A stretch of DNA of 64,000 bases from Klebsiella ornithinolytica NBRC 105727 = ATCC 31898 (lineage in GTDB: Bacteria; Pseudomonadota; Gammaproteobacteria; Enterobacterales; Enterobacteriaceae): contig NZ_BCYR01000009.1 of the NCBI RefSeq assembly GCF_001598295.1, positions 124,001 through 188,000 on the forward strand, given 5' to 3'. Of this stretch, positions 40,693 to 50,579 are shown one piece after another. Below the pieces are notes generated by a model. It was not told the DNA's origin. It saw only the letters and a list, made by a program, of their open reading frames with translations, and ran no database searches. The position numbers were made by a program, and so were the translations under genes. Within the stretch, counting starts at the first letter, position 1. Every line of letters starts with the position of its first letter.

Positions 40693-42168
40693 TCAGTCCG
40701 TGAGTGGACCGACCTGATAAGTGTAACCGTCTCCACTGCGCACAAACTCCAGACGATGGGTAATGCAGTCCGGCGCATCTTCGGCGTGATGGGAGACAAA
40801 CAGCAGCTGAGTGGCACCTTCGCTAATCAAAACATCCACGAAGCGCCGTACCAGCTGACGGTTAAGCGGATCCAGTCCCTGCAGGGGCTCGTCAAGAATC
40901 AACAGCGTCGGATGCTTCACCAGCGCCCGGACGATCAGCGCCAGCCGTTGTTGTCCCCAGGAGAGACTGTGGAACGGCGCATCGGCGGTACGTTTGTCGA
41001 TTCCCAGTATATCCAGCCAGTTCTGCACCAGCTTGCGCTGCTTATCAGAAACGGCCTGATAAATACCGATAGAGTCGAAATAACCCGACAGGATCACGTT
41101 GCGAACCGTGGTACTGACGCGGTACTCAAGATGCAGACTGCTGCTGACGTAGCCAATATGCTTTTTGATGTCCCAGATGGTTTCACCGCTGCCGCGGCGG
41201 CGGCCAAAGAGGGTCAGGTCGTTGCTGTAGCCCTGCGGATGGTCGCCGGTCACCAGACTGAGCAGGGTCGATTTCCCGGCGCCGTTGGGACCGACGATCT
41301 GCCAGTGCTCACCGGGGTTAACCGTCCAGCTCAGGCGCTCGATGATCGGCCGGTCGTTGTATGACACCACGCCATCCCGCAGGACGATGCGCGGGGCCCC
41401 GGCGTCGAGAGCATGGCGGGCGGCGGGGGCGTCTGGTTCCGGTAAGCTCATGCCAGCCAGTTTTTCACTGTGCGCCAGCTGGGCAATCAGCGCCTGTTGC
41501 AGCAGCGCCTGCTTTTCGCCGGTTTCGCTCAGGGTGCAATCGGCCAGCACGCCGGCAAACTGGACAAACGACGGGATTTCGTCGAAGCGGTTGAGTACCA
41601 GGACCAGCGTGAGCCCTTCGAGGTGCAACCGCGCCAGCAGCCCGGCAAGCTGCTGGCGGGAAGCCACGTCCAGGCCGTCAAACGGCTCATCGAGAATCAA
41701 CAGGTCCGGCTGCGTCATCAGCGCCTGACAGAGCAGCGTTTTACGCGTTTCTCCGGTGGAGAGGTATTTAAAGCGGCGCTGGAGCAAAGAAGTAATGCCA
41801 AACAACTCCGCCAGACGCGCGCAGCGGGCGGCGTCTTTGGACTCTTCCTGAATAATCTCTTCCGTCGTGCGGCCGGTGTCCTCTTCGCCTGGGCTGAGTA
41901 GGTCCGTATTGTTGCGTTGCCATTCATCGCTGACCAGCTTCTGCAGCTGTTCGAAGGAGAGGCGGGTTACCCGGGAAAAGCGGTTTTCATACTGGCCGGA
42001 CAGCAGGGTGAGCTCACCGGACAGCGCGCGAGCCAGCGCCGACTTCCCGCTGCCGTTGCTGCCGACGAAGGCCCAGCTCTCGCCAGCGCCAACGGTGAGG
42101 TGCTCGATTTTTAACGTTTTTGTGTCGCTCAGGCGAAACGTGCCTTGCGAAATTTGCAATGATGACAT
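40693..42168 (-). CDS. modF: Double ABC ATPase ModF (PhrA-like)
   Basis: From 42168 the product is 491 residues starting MSSLQISQGTFRLSDTKTLK, like E. coli ModF (490). It contains two ABC ATPase domains: Walker A GSNGSGKSAL with signature LSTGETRKTL, and Walker A GPNGAGKSTL with signature LSWGQQRLAL. No membrane segments are present. Its role with the molybdate system is not proven; it follows modE by 67 bp and probably shares its transcript. The longer frame to 42270 overlaps modE and is rejected. Confidence 0.95.
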   Translation of the reverse strand: MSSLQISQGTFRLSDTKTLKIEHLTVGAGESWAFVGSNGSGKSALARALSGELTLLSGQYENRFSRVTRLSFEQLQKLVSDEWQRNNTDLLSPGEEDTGRTTEEIIQEESKDAARCARLAELFGITSLLQRRFKYLSTGETRKTLLCQALMTQPDLLILDEPFDGLDVASRQQLAGLLARLHLEGLTLVLVLNRFDEIPSFVQFAGVLADCTLSETGEKQALLQQALIAQLAHSEKLAGMSLPEPDAPAARHALDAGAPRIVLRDGVVSYNDRPIIERLSWTVNPGEHWQIVGPNGAGKSTLLSLVTGDHPQGYSNDLTLFGRRRGSGETIWDIKKHIGYVSSSLHLEYRVSTTVRNVILSGYFDSIGIYQAVSDKQRKLVQNWLDILGIDKRTADAPFHSLSWGQQRLALIVRALVKHPTLLILDEPLQGLDPLNRQLVRRFVDVLISEGATQLLFVSHHAEDAPDCITHRLEFVRSGDGYTYQVGPLTD

Positions 42169-42235
42169 TGTGTATCCCACTTTTTGCAGCGATTTGCCAC
42201 AGGGATACGACGTCACGCGCGCAATGTCAATGCCG

Positions 42236-43024
42236 TCAGCATAACGTGGCGAGAATGATTCGATCGGCATTAAAATATGCTATCGCCTCAGCACCTTCTG
42301 CCAGTTTTCGGGTCTGTTCCAGCGGTAGGGTGGCGCACAAACTCTGGCCATCAGGCAGCGCCATCAGCACTTCACACTGTTCCGGGCCGTATTCGATATG
42401 GCTGATCCGCCCGGCGAGTTGGTTATCGGCCTCTTTGGCAACCGCCGGATCCTGAGTCATCCCCACCCAGGGAGCCTTCAGTAGCACCAGCACTTCCTGA
42501 CCCTCATCCAGGCCAAGGCGCTCTGCGCTCTGCGCGGTGATAGCGACTTTTAAGCGGGTCTGACGATCGGCAAGGAGCACGTCGACATGCTGCTGTACCT
42601 GCTGGTGGTCGCGGCCGGTGATAGTACCAAACCACTGGTTACGCGCGCTGGTCTGCAGCGAGAAGCGCGAAATAGCGGCCAGCAGGCTGTCGAGAGGCAG
42701 GGCATCGTCGTCGCTCAACACATCGAAAGCTTTTTGCTGAATTTGCGCCAGCAGATCGTACAGCTGGATCAGCCGCTGTCCGTAGCGGGTCAGCACGGCG
42801 CCGCCGCCGCCTTTACCGCCGGTAGCCCTGTCCACCAGCGTCTGTTCGCTGAGCTGGTTCATCTCATTGATGGCGTCCCATGCGCTTTTATAGCTAATGC
42901 CCGCGTTTTTCGCGCCCTGGCTAATCGAACCGGTGGAATCGATCTGTTTTAACAGGGCGATACGACGCGGATCGGCAAACAGGCGCTGCTGTAGCTTGAG
43001 GGTCAGAAGAATTTCAGCCTGCAT
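42236..43024 (-). CDS. modE: Molybdate-responsive transcription regulator ModE
   Basis: ModE binds molybdate and represses modABC while activating molybdoenzyme genes. From 43024 it is 262 residues starting [20 protein letters not shown]. The winged-helix DNA-binding domain includes [20 protein letters not shown] and [17 protein letters not shown]; the C-terminal half has two Mop-type molybdate domains, each with [13 protein letters not shown] or [16 protein letters not shown] blocks. The 44-codon extension to 43156 is rejected by comparison with E. coli. Confidence 0.97.
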   Translation of the reverse strand: MQAEILLTLKLQQRLFADPRRIALLKQIDSTGSISQGAKNAGISYKSAWDAINEMNQLSEQTLVDRATGGKGGGGAVLTRYGQRLIQLYDLLAQIQQKAFDVLSDDDALPLDSLLAAISRFSLQTSARNQWFGTITGRDHQQVQQHVDVLLADRQTRLKVAITAQSAERLGLDEGQEVLVLLKAPWVGMTQDPAVAKEADNQLAGRISHIEYGPEQCEVLMALPDGQSLCATLPLEQTRKLAEGAEAIAYFNADRIILATLC

Positions 43025-43177
43025 AATGATATCCTGGCAAAAAAGAGTATTGTGACCGATAGCGGGCATCTTGCAAGATGCATCTGTCGCCGTTATCGGC
43101 CAGCCACCGCACAAATGGGGCGTGTTTTTCCAGCTGAAGCGGTTACAATAAAGCATTCGTACTTTCTGGAGCCAACC

Positions 43178-43327
43178 ATGTTAGAGCTATTGAAAAGTCT
43201 GGTTTTTGCCGTTGTCATGGTCCCGGTGGTGATGGCCATCATCCTCGGTCTGATTTACGGTCTGGGCGAAGTGTTTAACATCTTCTCCGGCGCAGGTCAC
43301 AAAGATCGCGGCCAGCAGAACAACTGA
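43178..43327 (+). CDS. acrZ: Multidrug efflux accessory small protein AcrZ (YbhT)
   Basis: The 49-residue protein begins [20 protein letters not shown] and is a single membrane helix with the tail [10 protein letters not shown]. AcrZ binds AcrB and widens export of some drugs. The ATG at 43178 is preceded by TTTCTGGAGCCAACC. It lies divergent from modE. In E. coli it is under MarA/SoxS/Rob control; I cannot see a clear marbox. Confidence 0.95.
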   Translation: MLELLKSLVFAVVMVPVVMAIILGLIYGLGEVFNIFSGAGHKDRGQQNN

Positions 43328-43335
43328 TTTCCCGG

Positions 43336-43357
43336 CGCCCGGTTTTCCGGGCGTTTT
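43336..43357 (+). terminator. Terminator of acrZ
   Basis: CGCCCGG-TTTT-CCGGGCG followed by TTTTC, 8 bp after the acrZ stop. Confidence 0.85.
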
Positions 43358-43443
43358 CATTTCCTCGTTCTTTTCTTTTTTTCACCCTCTTTTGATCCTC
43401 CTCTGGCTACCACCAATTCGCGCTGGGAAAACCCTGATCTTAT

Positions 43444-43467
43444 CGTTATATTGTCATATACATAACG
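43444..43467. promoter_or_regulatory. ModE operator of modABC
   Basis: The imperfect palindrome has arms CGTTATAT and ACATAACG separated by TGTCATAT, as in the E. coli modA operator. It lies about 20 bp before the modA ATG, overlapping the start-point region, where molybdate-bound ModE blocks transcription. Confidence 0.88.
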
Positions 43468-43485
43468 CAACTACAGGAGTTTCAG

Positions 43486-44259
43486 ATGGCACGTCAATGG
43501 TTACCCTTGTTTGCCGGAGCGACGCTAACACTTTCCGTCGCAGGGCACGCGCTGGCAGAAGAAGGGAAAATTACGGTGTTTGCCGCGGCATCGTTAACGA
43601 ATGCAATGCAGGATATTGCGAAGGCCTATAAGAAAGAGAAAAACGTCGATGTGGTCTCCTCGTTTGCCTCTTCATCCACGCTGGCACGGCAAATCGAAGC
43701 CGGCGCGCCTGCGGATCTGTTTATCTCTGCCGACCAGAAATGGATGGATTACGCGGTCGAGAAAAAAGCGATTGATACCGCCTCGCGTGCAACGCTGCTT
43801 GGCAACAGCCTGGTCGTTGTCGCGCCTGAAGCCAGCGCGCAGGGCGACATAGTGATTAACAACAAAACCGACTGGACCAGCCTGCTGAAAGGCGGCCGTC
43901 TGGCCGTTGGCGACCCGGAGCACGTGCCGGCAGGTATCTACGCCAAAGAAGCGCTGCAAAAACTGGGTGCCTGGGAGACGCTGGCGCCGAAACTGGCACC
44001 GGCTGAAGACGTGCGCGGAGCGCTGGCGCTGGTTGAGCGTAACGAAGCCCCGCTGGGTATCGTCTACGGTTCCGATGCGGTGGCGAGCAAAGGTGTGAAA
44101 GTGGTCGGGACGTTCCCGGAAGATTCGCACAAGAAAGTTGAATACCCGCTGGCTATCGTCGACGGGCATAAAAATGCCACCGTCACCGGATTTTACGACT
44201 ACCTGAAAGGACCGCAGGCGGCCGCCATCTTCAAACAATACGGATTTACCACCCGCTAA
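43486..44259 (+). CDS. modA: Molybdate ABC transporter periplasmic binding protein
   Basis: ModA captures molybdate or tungstate. The 257-residue product has a signal peptide about 1-24 (ending GHALA) and begins its mature part with EEGKITVFAAASLTNAMQD. Oxyanion-contact residues are expected in FAAASL, SFASSSTLARQIEAGAPADL and the later VPAGIYAKEAL. Stop and modB start share a base (TAATG), indicating coupled translation. Confidence 0.97.
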   Translation: MARQWLPLFAGATLTLSVAGHALAEEGKITVFAAASLTNAMQDIAKAYKKEKNVDVVSSFASSSTLARQIEAGAPADLFISADQKWMDYAVEKKAIDTASRATLLGNSLVVVAPEASAQGDIVINNKTDWTSLLKGGRLAVGDPEHVPAGIYAKEALQKLGAWETLAPKLAPAEDVRGALALVERNEAPLGIVYGSDAVASKGVKVVGTFPEDSHKKVEYPLAIVDGHKNATVTGFYDYLKGPQAAAIFKQYGFTTR

Positions 44260-44948
44260 TGATTTTAAGCGATCCCGAATGGCAGGCGGTACTGCTGAGC
44301 CTGAAAGTCTCATCCCTGGCGGTGGTGTTAAGCTTACCTTTTGGGATTTTTATCTCATGGCTGCTGGTGCGGCGCAATTTCCCCGGAAAGGCGCTGCTCG
44401 ACAGTATTATCCACCTGCCGCTGGTGCTGCCGCCGGTGGTGGTGGGGTACCTGCTGTTGATTGCCATGGGTCGGCGCGGTTTTATCGGCAGCTGGCTATA
44501 TGACTGGTTCGGTTTGACCTTTGCCTTCAGCTGGCGCGGGGCGGTGCTGGCGGCGGCGGTCATGTCCTTTCCGCTGATGGTGCGGGCCATTCGTCTGGCG
44601 CTGGAAGGGGTGGACGTGAAGCTGGAACAGGCGGCGCGAACTCTGGGGGCGGGCCGTTGGCGGGTGTTTTTTACGATAACGCTGCCGCTGACGCTGCCGG
44701 GCATTATCGTCGGTACCGTTCTGGCCTTCGCCCGTTCGCTAGGGGAGTTTGGCGCCACTATTACCTTTGTCTCCAATATCCCGGGAGAAACGCGCACTAT
44801 TCCTTCGGCGATGTATACCCTGATTCAAACCCCCGGCGGCGAAGGGGCCGCCGCGCGCTTATGTTTGATTTCCATCGTGCTGGCGCTGGTTTCGCTGCTG
44901 GTTTCTGAATGGCTGGCGCGGCTCAGCCGCGTGCGGACGGGGAAATAA
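44259..44948 (+). CDS. modB: Molybdate ABC transporter permease ModB
   Basis: The 229-residue permease starts [20 protein letters not shown] and has five or six membrane helices. The EAA-type coupling loop facing ModC is [20 protein letters not shown] followed by PLTLPGI. It overlaps modA by one base and leads into modC after 2 bp. Confidence 0.97.
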   Translation: MILSDPEWQAVLLSLKVSSLAVVLSLPFGIFISWLLVRRNFPGKALLDSIIHLPLVLPPVVVGYLLLIAMGRRGFIGSWLYDWFGLTFAFSWRGAVLAAAVMSFPLMVRAIRLALEGVDVKLEQAARTLGAGRWRVFFTITLPLTLPGIIVGTVLAFARSLGEFGATITFVSNIPGETRTIPSAMYTLIQTPGGEGAAARLCLISIVLALVSLLVSEWLARLSRVRTGK

Positions 44949-44950
44949 CC

Positions 44951-46009
44951 ATGCTTGAACTCCATTTTACCCAGACGCTGGGCAGCCACTGCCTGAGTAT
45001 CGATGAAACGCTGCCTGCCAGCGGTATCACCGCCGTTTTTGGCGTCTCCGGCGCAGGCAAAACCTCCCTGATTAATGCCATCAGCGGCCTGACCCGGCCG
45101 CAGAAAGGGCGAATTGTGCTCAACGGCAGGGTTTTAAATGACACGGAAAAACGCATCTGCCTGGCCCCGGAAAAGCGGCGGGTGGGCTATGTGTTTCAGG
45201 ATGCACGCCTGTTTCCGCACTATAAGGTGCGCGGCAATCTGAAGTACGGCATGGCGAAAAGTATGGCCGGTCAGTTTGATAAGCTGGTGGCGCTGCTCGG
45301 TATCGAACCGCTGCTTGATCGCCTGCCGGGGGGGCTGTCCGGCGGAGAAAAGCAGCGTGTGGCGATTGGCAGAGCGCTTCTCACCGCACCTGAGCTGTTG
45401 CTGCTTGATGAGCCGCTGGCTTCGCTGGATATCCCTCGTAAACGTGAGCTTCTGCCGTACCTGCAGCGGCTGGCGCGGGAAATACATATCCCGATGCTCT
45501 ACGTCAGCCACTCGCTTGATGAGATTCAACATCTGGCGGATAAGGTGCTGGTGCTGGAGGAGGGGAGCGTCAAAGCCTTTGGCGATCTGGAGGAGGTATG
45601 GAGCAGCAGCGTGATGCATCCGTGGCTGCCGCCGGATCAGCAGAGCACAATACTGAACGTGTCCGTTGCAGCACAGCATCCCCGTTATGCCATGACCGCG
45701 CTGGCGCTGGGCGAGCAGCAGATCTGGGTGAACTATCTCGATCGGCCAATCGGCGAGGCGACGCGAATTCGCATTCAGGCCTCCGACGTCTCGCTGGTGC
45801 TCGAACAGCCGCAGCAGACCAGCATTCGCAATATTTTGCCGGCGCGGGTCGTGCAGTGTCTTGAAACACACGGACAGATCGAAGTGCAGCTGAACGTCAG
45901 CGGCCGTCCGCTGTGGGCGCGCATCAGCCCGTGGGCCAGAGATGACCTGGGGGTCACGCCAGGTCAATGGCTGTATGCGCAGATTAAAAGCGTATCGATT
46001 GCCGCCTGA
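44951..46009 (+). CDS. modC: Molybdate ABC transporter ATPase ModC
   Basis: From 44951 the product is 352 residues starting [20 protein letters not shown], the E. coli length; the frame from 44909 lies within modB. Walker [12 protein letters not shown]-loop [11 protein letters not shown], signature [15 protein letters not shown] and Walker [13 protein letters not shown] are present, followed by a C-terminal TOBE/Mop domain. It ends exactly next to the convergent ybhA. Confidence 0.97.
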   Translation: MLELHFTQTLGSHCLSIDETLPASGITAVFGVSGAGKTSLINAISGLTRPQKGRIVLNGRVLNDTEKRICLAPEKRRVGYVFQDARLFPHYKVRGNLKYGMAKSMAGQFDKLVALLGIEPLLDRLPGGLSGGEKQRVAIGRALLTAPELLLLDEPLASLDIPRKRELLPYLQRLAREIHIPMLYVSHSLDEIQHLADKVLVLEEGSVKAFGDLEEVWSSSVMHPWLPPDQQSTILNVSVAAQHPRYAMTALALGEQQIWVNYLDRPIGEATRIRIQASDVSLVLEQPQQTSIRNILPARVVQCLETHGQIEVQLNVSGRPLWARISPWARDDLGVTPGQWLYAQIKSVSIAA

Positions 46010-46828
46010 TTACAGCAGGTTGCGGTTGATGAAGTCGGCAATACTGTTGCTTTCGTTTTCGCCAATGACCACGTTGGCGCGCGCTTTGACTTCCTCAACT
46101 GCATTGCCCATCGCCACGCCGGTTCCGGCGGCTTCCAGCATGCTGAGGTCATTATAGTTATCGCCAAAGGCCACCACGTCCTGCATGGACAGGCCCTGTG
46201 CTTCCACCCACTGCGTCAGGCGCTTGCCTTTGCTGTTGCCCGCGCGGGCGATATCGACCTGATCGTGCCACGACCATTCGCACTCCAGACCCAGCGTCTG
46301 ACCCACATCAAGGGCGAACTGCTGCAGCTTAGGTATATCTTCATCGGTGAGGGCAAACTTCCACACCGACTCGACGTCGCGGGCGGCCTGCGCCAGCGAA
46401 GCGACCTGGGTGAACACCGGACGCTGCTCGACGGGCAGCGACTGTGCCCAGCGGCTAGTACGGATAACGTGCCCGGTCGGACGTTCATAGAGCATTGCGT
46501 CGTCGACATACATCAGGCCGTGAATATCGTGCGCGGCGAGCATATCGGTCAGGCTCAACGCTTTATCAACCGGCATCGGATCGGACTGCAGAACCTTTTT
46601 TGCCTGATAATCATACAAATAAGTGCCATTACAACAAATTGCAGGTGTATCCAGAGCCAGTGCCTGATAAAAAGGATGGATAGCGACGTGATGTCGGCCA
46701 GTGACGACGATCACCTGGAACCCTGCCGCTCTGGCGCGGGCCAGGGCTTCCAGCGAGGCGGGCAGGATAGTTTTGTTGGAGGTGAGCAGGGTGCCGTCTA
46801 AATCCAGTGCAATCACGCGTGATGTCAT
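46010..46828 (-). CDS. ybhA: HAD-family pyridoxal phosphate phosphatase YbhA
   Basis: The 272-residue product begins MTSRVIALDLDGTLLTSNKT with the nucleophile Asp in DLDGTLL, the second motif VTGRHH and the metal motif VVAFGDNYNDLSMLEAAG. E. coli YbhA removes phosphate from pyridoxal phosphate, with some activity on sugar phosphates. I take the ATG at 46828; the 13-codon extension to 46867 lacks matching sequence. Its stop abuts that of modC with no spacer. Confidence 0.95.
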   Translation of the reverse strand: MTSRVIALDLDGTLLTSNKTILPASLEALARARAAGFQVIVVTGRHHVAIHPFYQALALDTPAICCNGTYLYDYQAKKVLQSDPMPVDKALSLTDMLAAHDIHGLMYVDDAMLYERPTGHVIRTSRWAQSLPVEQRPVFTQVASLAQAARDVESVWKFALTDEDIPKLQQFALDVGQTLGLECEWSWHDQVDIARAGNSKGKRLTQWVEAQGLSMQDVVAFGDNYNDLSMLEAAGTGVAMGNAVEEVKARANVVIGENESNSIADFINRNLL

Positions 46829-47001
46829 GTGTTGTTTCCGGTTAATGATGAAAAAATTGCCTGGCATGATGGTACACCGCTATGCCTGCGGGGCAAATTT
46901 TTCAGCATCTACCGTTAAAAGAGTCTATACATTGCATCAGCTCAGCAGCTTGATGAATGAAATGTATACGTTTTCCCTGTGCAGTGAGGAAAGGAGCAGT
47001 C

Positions 47002-47997
47002 ATGAAACAAACCGTTTATACCGCCAGCCCGGAAAGCCAGCAGATTCATGTCTGGAGTCTCGATCTTGAGGGTAACCTGAAGCTTGTTCAGGTTGTGGAT
47101 GCCCCGGGTCAGGTTCAGCCGATGGTGGTGAGCCCGAATAAAGAGTATCTCTACGTTGGCGTACGTCCGGAGTTTCGCGTCCTGGCTTACCGCATTGCGC
47201 CCGATAACGGCGCGCTGACTTTCGCCGGCGAAGCGGCGCTGCCGGGCAGCCCGACGCATATTTCGACCGATCATCAGGGCCGTTTTGTCTTCAGCGCGTC
47301 CTATAACGCCGGCTGCGTGAGCGTTACTCCGCTGATCGATGGTCTGCCGGGTGAAACGGTGGCCGTTGTGGAAGGGCTGGAAGGGTGTCACTCGGCCAAT
47401 ATTTCGCCCGACAACCGCACCCTGTGGGTCCCGGCGCTGAAACAGGATCGTATTTGCCTGTTTACCCTCAGCGATGATGGCTTCCTCGCGGCGCAAGAAC
47501 CGGCGGAAGTGACCACCGTTGAAGGGGCTGGCCCGCGTCACATGGTGTTCCATCCGAATCAGCAATACGGCTACTGCGTGAATGAACTGAACAGCTCCGT
47601 TGACGTCTGGGAGCTGAAAGATCCGCATGGCGAAATTGAGTGCGTCCAGACGCTGGATATGATGCCCGCCGGTTTTACCGACGTACGCTGGGCGGCGGAT
47701 ATTCATCTGACGCCGGATGGCCGTCATCTGTACGCCTGTGACCGTACCGCCAGCATCATCACCATTTTCAGCGTATCCGAAGATGGCAGCGTGCTGTCCA
47801 TTGAAGGGTATCAGCCGACGGAGGCGCAGCCGCGCGGTTTCAATCTCGATCACAGCGGTAAATATCTGATCGCTGCGGGGCAGAAATCACACCATATTGC
47901 GGTCTATGAGATCGTCGGTGAGCAGGGGCTGCTGACAGAGAAAGGGCGCTATGCCGTCGGTCAGGGGCCAATGTGGGTGGTCGTTAACGCTTACTAA
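47002..47997 (+). CDS. pgl: 6-phosphogluconolactonase Pgl
   Basis: Pgl hydrolyses 6-phosphogluconolactone in the pentose phosphate pathway. From 47002 it is 331 residues starting [20 protein letters not shown], equal to E. coli YbhE, a seven-bladed propeller of the lactonase type rather than the DevB type. Blade motifs such as [22 protein letters not shown] and [15 protein letters not shown] are visible. GAAAGGAG precedes the ATG, ruling out the longer frame from 46957. Confidence 0.97.
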   Translation: MKQTVYTASPESQQIHVWSLDLEGNLKLVQVVDAPGQVQPMVVSPNKEYLYVGVRPEFRVLAYRIAPDNGALTFAGEAALPGSPTHISTDHQGRFVFSASYNAGCVSVTPLIDGLPGETVAVVEGLEGCHSANISPDNRTLWVPALKQDRICLFTLSDDGFLAAQEPAEVTTVEGAGPRHMVFHPNQQYGYCVNELNSSVDVWELKDPHGEIECVQTLDMMPAGFTDVRWAADIHLTPDGRHLYACDRTASIITIFSVSEDGSVLSIEGYQPTEAQPRGFNLDHSGKYLIAAGQKSHHIAVYEIVGEQGLLTEKGRYAVGQGPMWVVVNAY

Positions 47998-48010
47998 GTT
48001 GCTGAGATAA

Positions 48011-48036
48011 AAAACCTCGCCGCGGCGAGGTTTTTT
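48011..48036 (+). terminator. Terminator of pgl
   Basis: AAAACCTCGCCGCGGCGAGGTTTTTT, a 9-10 bp stem with T run, 13 bp after the pgl stop. Confidence 0.92.
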
Positions 48037-48134
48037 ATCGGTTAGCGTAGTCTGAAGCGCCGGCAAACAAAGTGCCATCAACCTGATGGATGACCAGACC
48101 CGATAGCGCAGCGATGAGCGGTAGAGAACGCCCG

Positions 48135-48764
48135 CTAATCCAGCGCCACCCAGCGCCTGCCAACCAACACCGTCAGCGCCACGATTGTGACTATCGCCGC
48201 CAGATGCATGACAAAATCCATCGGGTGCAGATGCACCGGATGGCAAAACGCCAGCAGGCTGACCGCCATGCTGGCAATGCCCAGTCCCGCCATTGCCAGG
48301 CTGCGCACCGGATGCAGCGTTCGGGTGCGGCGCAGACTGGCGATCATCAGCGCCATCATTGGCGTGCTGACCACCAGCAAAAAGGTAAAGCAGGGCGTGC
48401 TGTCGCTCTCCGCCACCCGCAGCGCCGGATAGGGAATGCTGCTGATACTCAACCCCAGCCACATCAGCCCAATCGGCAGCAGGGCTTTCCAGCTGAGCGA
48501 ACGCCGGCCGGCAATGCTCATCGTGAAGGCGCTGCGAATCGCCAGCGCGCCGAGCACAAAAGCCAGCAGCAGCTGCACCACCGCCAGAGGGGCGCCGGGC
48601 TGTGACCAGTCGGTCGGACTGCGTTGCACAAGGAAACTGGCGGCAACCGCGCACGGCAGCGCCGCTGCCAGCCAGGTCAGAACCCGCCTGCCGGTCGACG
48701 GCAGGCGTTTCACCGGCCGCATGTCGCGCCCCAGTTTGTCAATTAACAGGTCATGATTAGTCAT
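48135..48764 (-). CDS. NrsF-family (DUF1109) membrane anti-sigma factor
   Basis: This 209-residue protein has a cytoplasmic N terminus MTNHDLLIDKLGRDMRPVKR, the DLIDxLxxxLxPV motif of NrsF, then about six membrane helices. Cysteines lie at 38, 125 and 174; the last two match in place the pair (131 and 181) reported to be needed for stress sensing in Caulobacter NrsF. I choose the ATG at 48764, since GGAG lies 6 bp upstream; a TTG at 48776 is possible. It overlaps the sigma gene by 8 bp, so sigma and anti-sigma are made together. It is expected to hold the sigma factor at the membrane until stress. Confidence 0.9.
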   Translation of the reverse strand: MTNHDLLIDKLGRDMRPVKRLPSTGRRVLTWLAAALPCAVAASFLVQRSPTDWSQPGAPLAVVQLLLAFVLGALAIRSAFTMSIAGRRSLSWKALLPIGLMWLGLSISSIPYPALRVAESDSTPCFTFLLVVSTPMMALMIASLRRTRTLHPVRSLAMAGLGIASMAVSLLAFCHPVHLHPMDFVMHLAAIVTIVALTVLVGRRWVALD

Positions 48765-49308
48765 GATGAGCTCCAAAACGGCGCAGGTTTTTCAGCGCCC
48801 GATGCAGCAGCGATTTCACTGCGGCGACACTCAGATTATTATGTGCAGCGGCTTCCGTCAGGCTCATTTCGCGCAGATGGACATGCTCCACAATGGCTCG
48901 TTGGCGGGAGGGGAGCTGGCGCAAATAGCCCGCCAGCTCCTCCCGACTATCCCGCTTTTGCGGATCTGCTGACGTTGCCGGTTCCGGCAGCGTCTCTTTG
49001 GGGATCTCCCACTGCTGATAGCGGCCGCGACGGCGCAGCGCATCAACGGCCCGCGCCGAAATAATCGCCATCAGCCAGGGCAAAAAAGGGTAGCTCGGAT
49101 CGTAGGTATGGCGTACCCGATGCACCGTCAGCAGCACATCCTGAATCACATCTTCGACTAACGCGTCGTCGGCGATTCGCTTACGTATCTGCGAACGAAT
49201 GACCGGAACCAGCGCTTTTAACAGCCGGGTGTAGGCGAGCTGATCGCCCGCCTGCGCCTGCTCCATTAGCGCGGGCCAGCTTTCACGCGCGCTGTCGTTT
49301 ATTTCCAT
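48757..49308 (-). CDS. ECF sigma factor partnered with NrsF (SigF-like)
   Basis: The 183-residue product begins MEINDSARESWPALMEQAQA. Sigma region 2 is seen at about 20-85 with ALVEDVIQDVLLTVHRV and FLPWLMAIISARAVDALRRR; region 4 at about 125-178 has REMSLTEAAAHNNLSVAAVK and SLLHRALKNLRR. No region 3, as in ECF factors. AAGGCGG is just before the ATG. It sits between the DsbD-like gene (17 bp gap) and its anti-sigma factor. Likely targets include its own operon. No counterpart in K-12 at this site. Confidence 0.92.
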   Translation of the reverse strand: MEINDSARESWPALMEQAQAGDQLAYTRLLKALVPVIRSQIRKRIADDALVEDVIQDVLLTVHRVRHTYDPSYPFLPWLMAIISARAVDALRRRGRYQQWEIPKETLPEPATSADPQKRDSREELAGYLRQLPSRQRAIVEHVHLREMSLTEAAAHNNLSVAAVKSLLHRALKNLRRFGAHHD

Positions 49309-49325
49309 AATCCGCCTTGTTGCGT

Positions 49326-50564
49326 TTATGCTTTTTTGCCGGTTGCCTGGTTCAGGGCGTTCACGACGATGCCCGGAGTCAGGAGCTGCGGCAGTACTTT
49401 CGGCGGCCCGCCATCGGCAGGATAGACCACGTACAGCGGCAGACCGCCCTGACCAAATTGATTCAGCGCATCATCGACGTCCGGATTAAATTTAGTCGAG
49501 TCTGCCACCATATACAGCGTCCCGGTTTTTGCCAGCGCCTCTTTTACGGCCTGGGTTGAAAGCGATGTCTTTTCGTTAACCTGGCAGGTGATACACCAGG
49601 AGGCGGTGAAGTTAACAAAGATCGCTTTGCCGTGGCCGCGCTGCGCCTCGACAGCCTGCGGCGTCCATTTTTCCGCAGCGGTTTCGGCGGTCGCGACAGT
49701 CTGTGCGCCGGGCGACACGGAATCAGCCTGAATCAGACCGACCAGCGGGGCAATAACCGCGACGGCGAGCAGGCCGGTGACGGCGAACAGGCGCTTATGC
49801 CCTTTGCCCTGAAAGCGGCGCTGCTGGGCGATACCATAGAGCCAGGCAGCAAAGCTCAGCACCACGGAGGCCGCCAGTAGCGTCGCCAGCGCGCTGCTAC
49901 CGGCCTGCTGCGTCAGCACCCAAACCAGCCAGGCGTAAGCGCCGAACATCGGAAAGGCCAGCGCACGTTTAAGAATATCCATCCACCCGCCAGGACGGGG
50001 GAGGAGAGAAGCCAGCGCCGGAAACAGTGAGACGAGGGTGAACGGAGCGGAAAAGCCGAGCGCGAGGGCAAAAAACACGGCCAGCGCGGTGGCCGGCGGC
50101 TGCACCAGCGCATAGCCAATCGCACTGGCCATAAACGGCGCCGCGCACGGGGTTGCAACGACGATTGCCAGCGCGCCGGTCATCGCCGAGCGTAAAAAGG
50201 CGCCGCGGCCAATATCCAGAGCGCCGACACGCTGCGCCGATAGCCCGACCTCGAACACCCCCAGCAGGTTCAGCGCTGCGGCGAGGATCACCAGCGAAAG
50301 CAGGGCAATCACCAGCGGCGATTGCAGCTGGAACCCCCAGCCGACAGCGACGCCGCCGGCGCGGGCAGCCAGCAGAACACCGGCCAACAGCATCATGGTG
50401 ACCATCACACCAAGTAAAAAAGCCAGCCCTTCGCGACGAGCGCCCACGGCGTTATCCGCATGGCGCAGAAGCCCGAGCGCTTTCAGGGAGATGACCGGAA
50501 AAACGCAGGGCATAAAGTTGAGTATGATGCCGCCAATAAAGGCGGCCAGCATGGCGGTGAGCAT
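49326..50564 (-). CDS. Short DsbD/ScsB-like thiol-disulfide transporter with thioredoxin tail
   Basis: The 412-residue protein has about eight membrane helices with the paired Cys of the CcdA/DsbD core, Cys20 in NFMPCVFPV and Cys140 in VATPCAAPF, then a periplasmic thioredoxin domain with the CxxC motif ASWCITCQ (Cys324, Cys327). It would pass electrons from cytoplasmic thioredoxin to periplasmic thiols. The N-terminal periplasmic domain of full DsbD/ScsB is absent: the ATG at 50564 has AGAGG upstream and begins directly with the first helix. It follows the peroxiredoxin gene by 15 bp, a likely acceptor. Confidence 0.9.
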   Translation of the reverse strand: MLTAMLAAFIGGIILNFMPCVFPVISLKALGLLRHADNAVGARREGLAFLLGVMVTMMLLAGVLLAARAGGVAVGWGFQLQSPLVIALLSLVILAAALNLLGVFEVGLSAQRVGALDIGRGAFLRSAMTGALAIVVATPCAAPFMASAIGYALVQPPATALAVFFALALGFSAPFTLVSLFPALASLLPRPGGWMDILKRALAFPMFGAYAWLVWVLTQQAGSSALATLLAASVVLSFAAWLYGIAQQRRFQGKGHKRLFAVTGLLAVAVIAPLVGLIQADSVSPGAQTVATAETAAEKWTPQAVEAQRGHGKAIFVNFTASWCITCQVNEKTSLSTQAVKEALAKTGTLYMVADSTKFNPDVDDALNQFGQGGLPLYVVYPADGGPPKVLPQLLTPGIVVNALNQATGKKA

Positions 50565-50579
50565 CGCTGGCCTCTTCGC

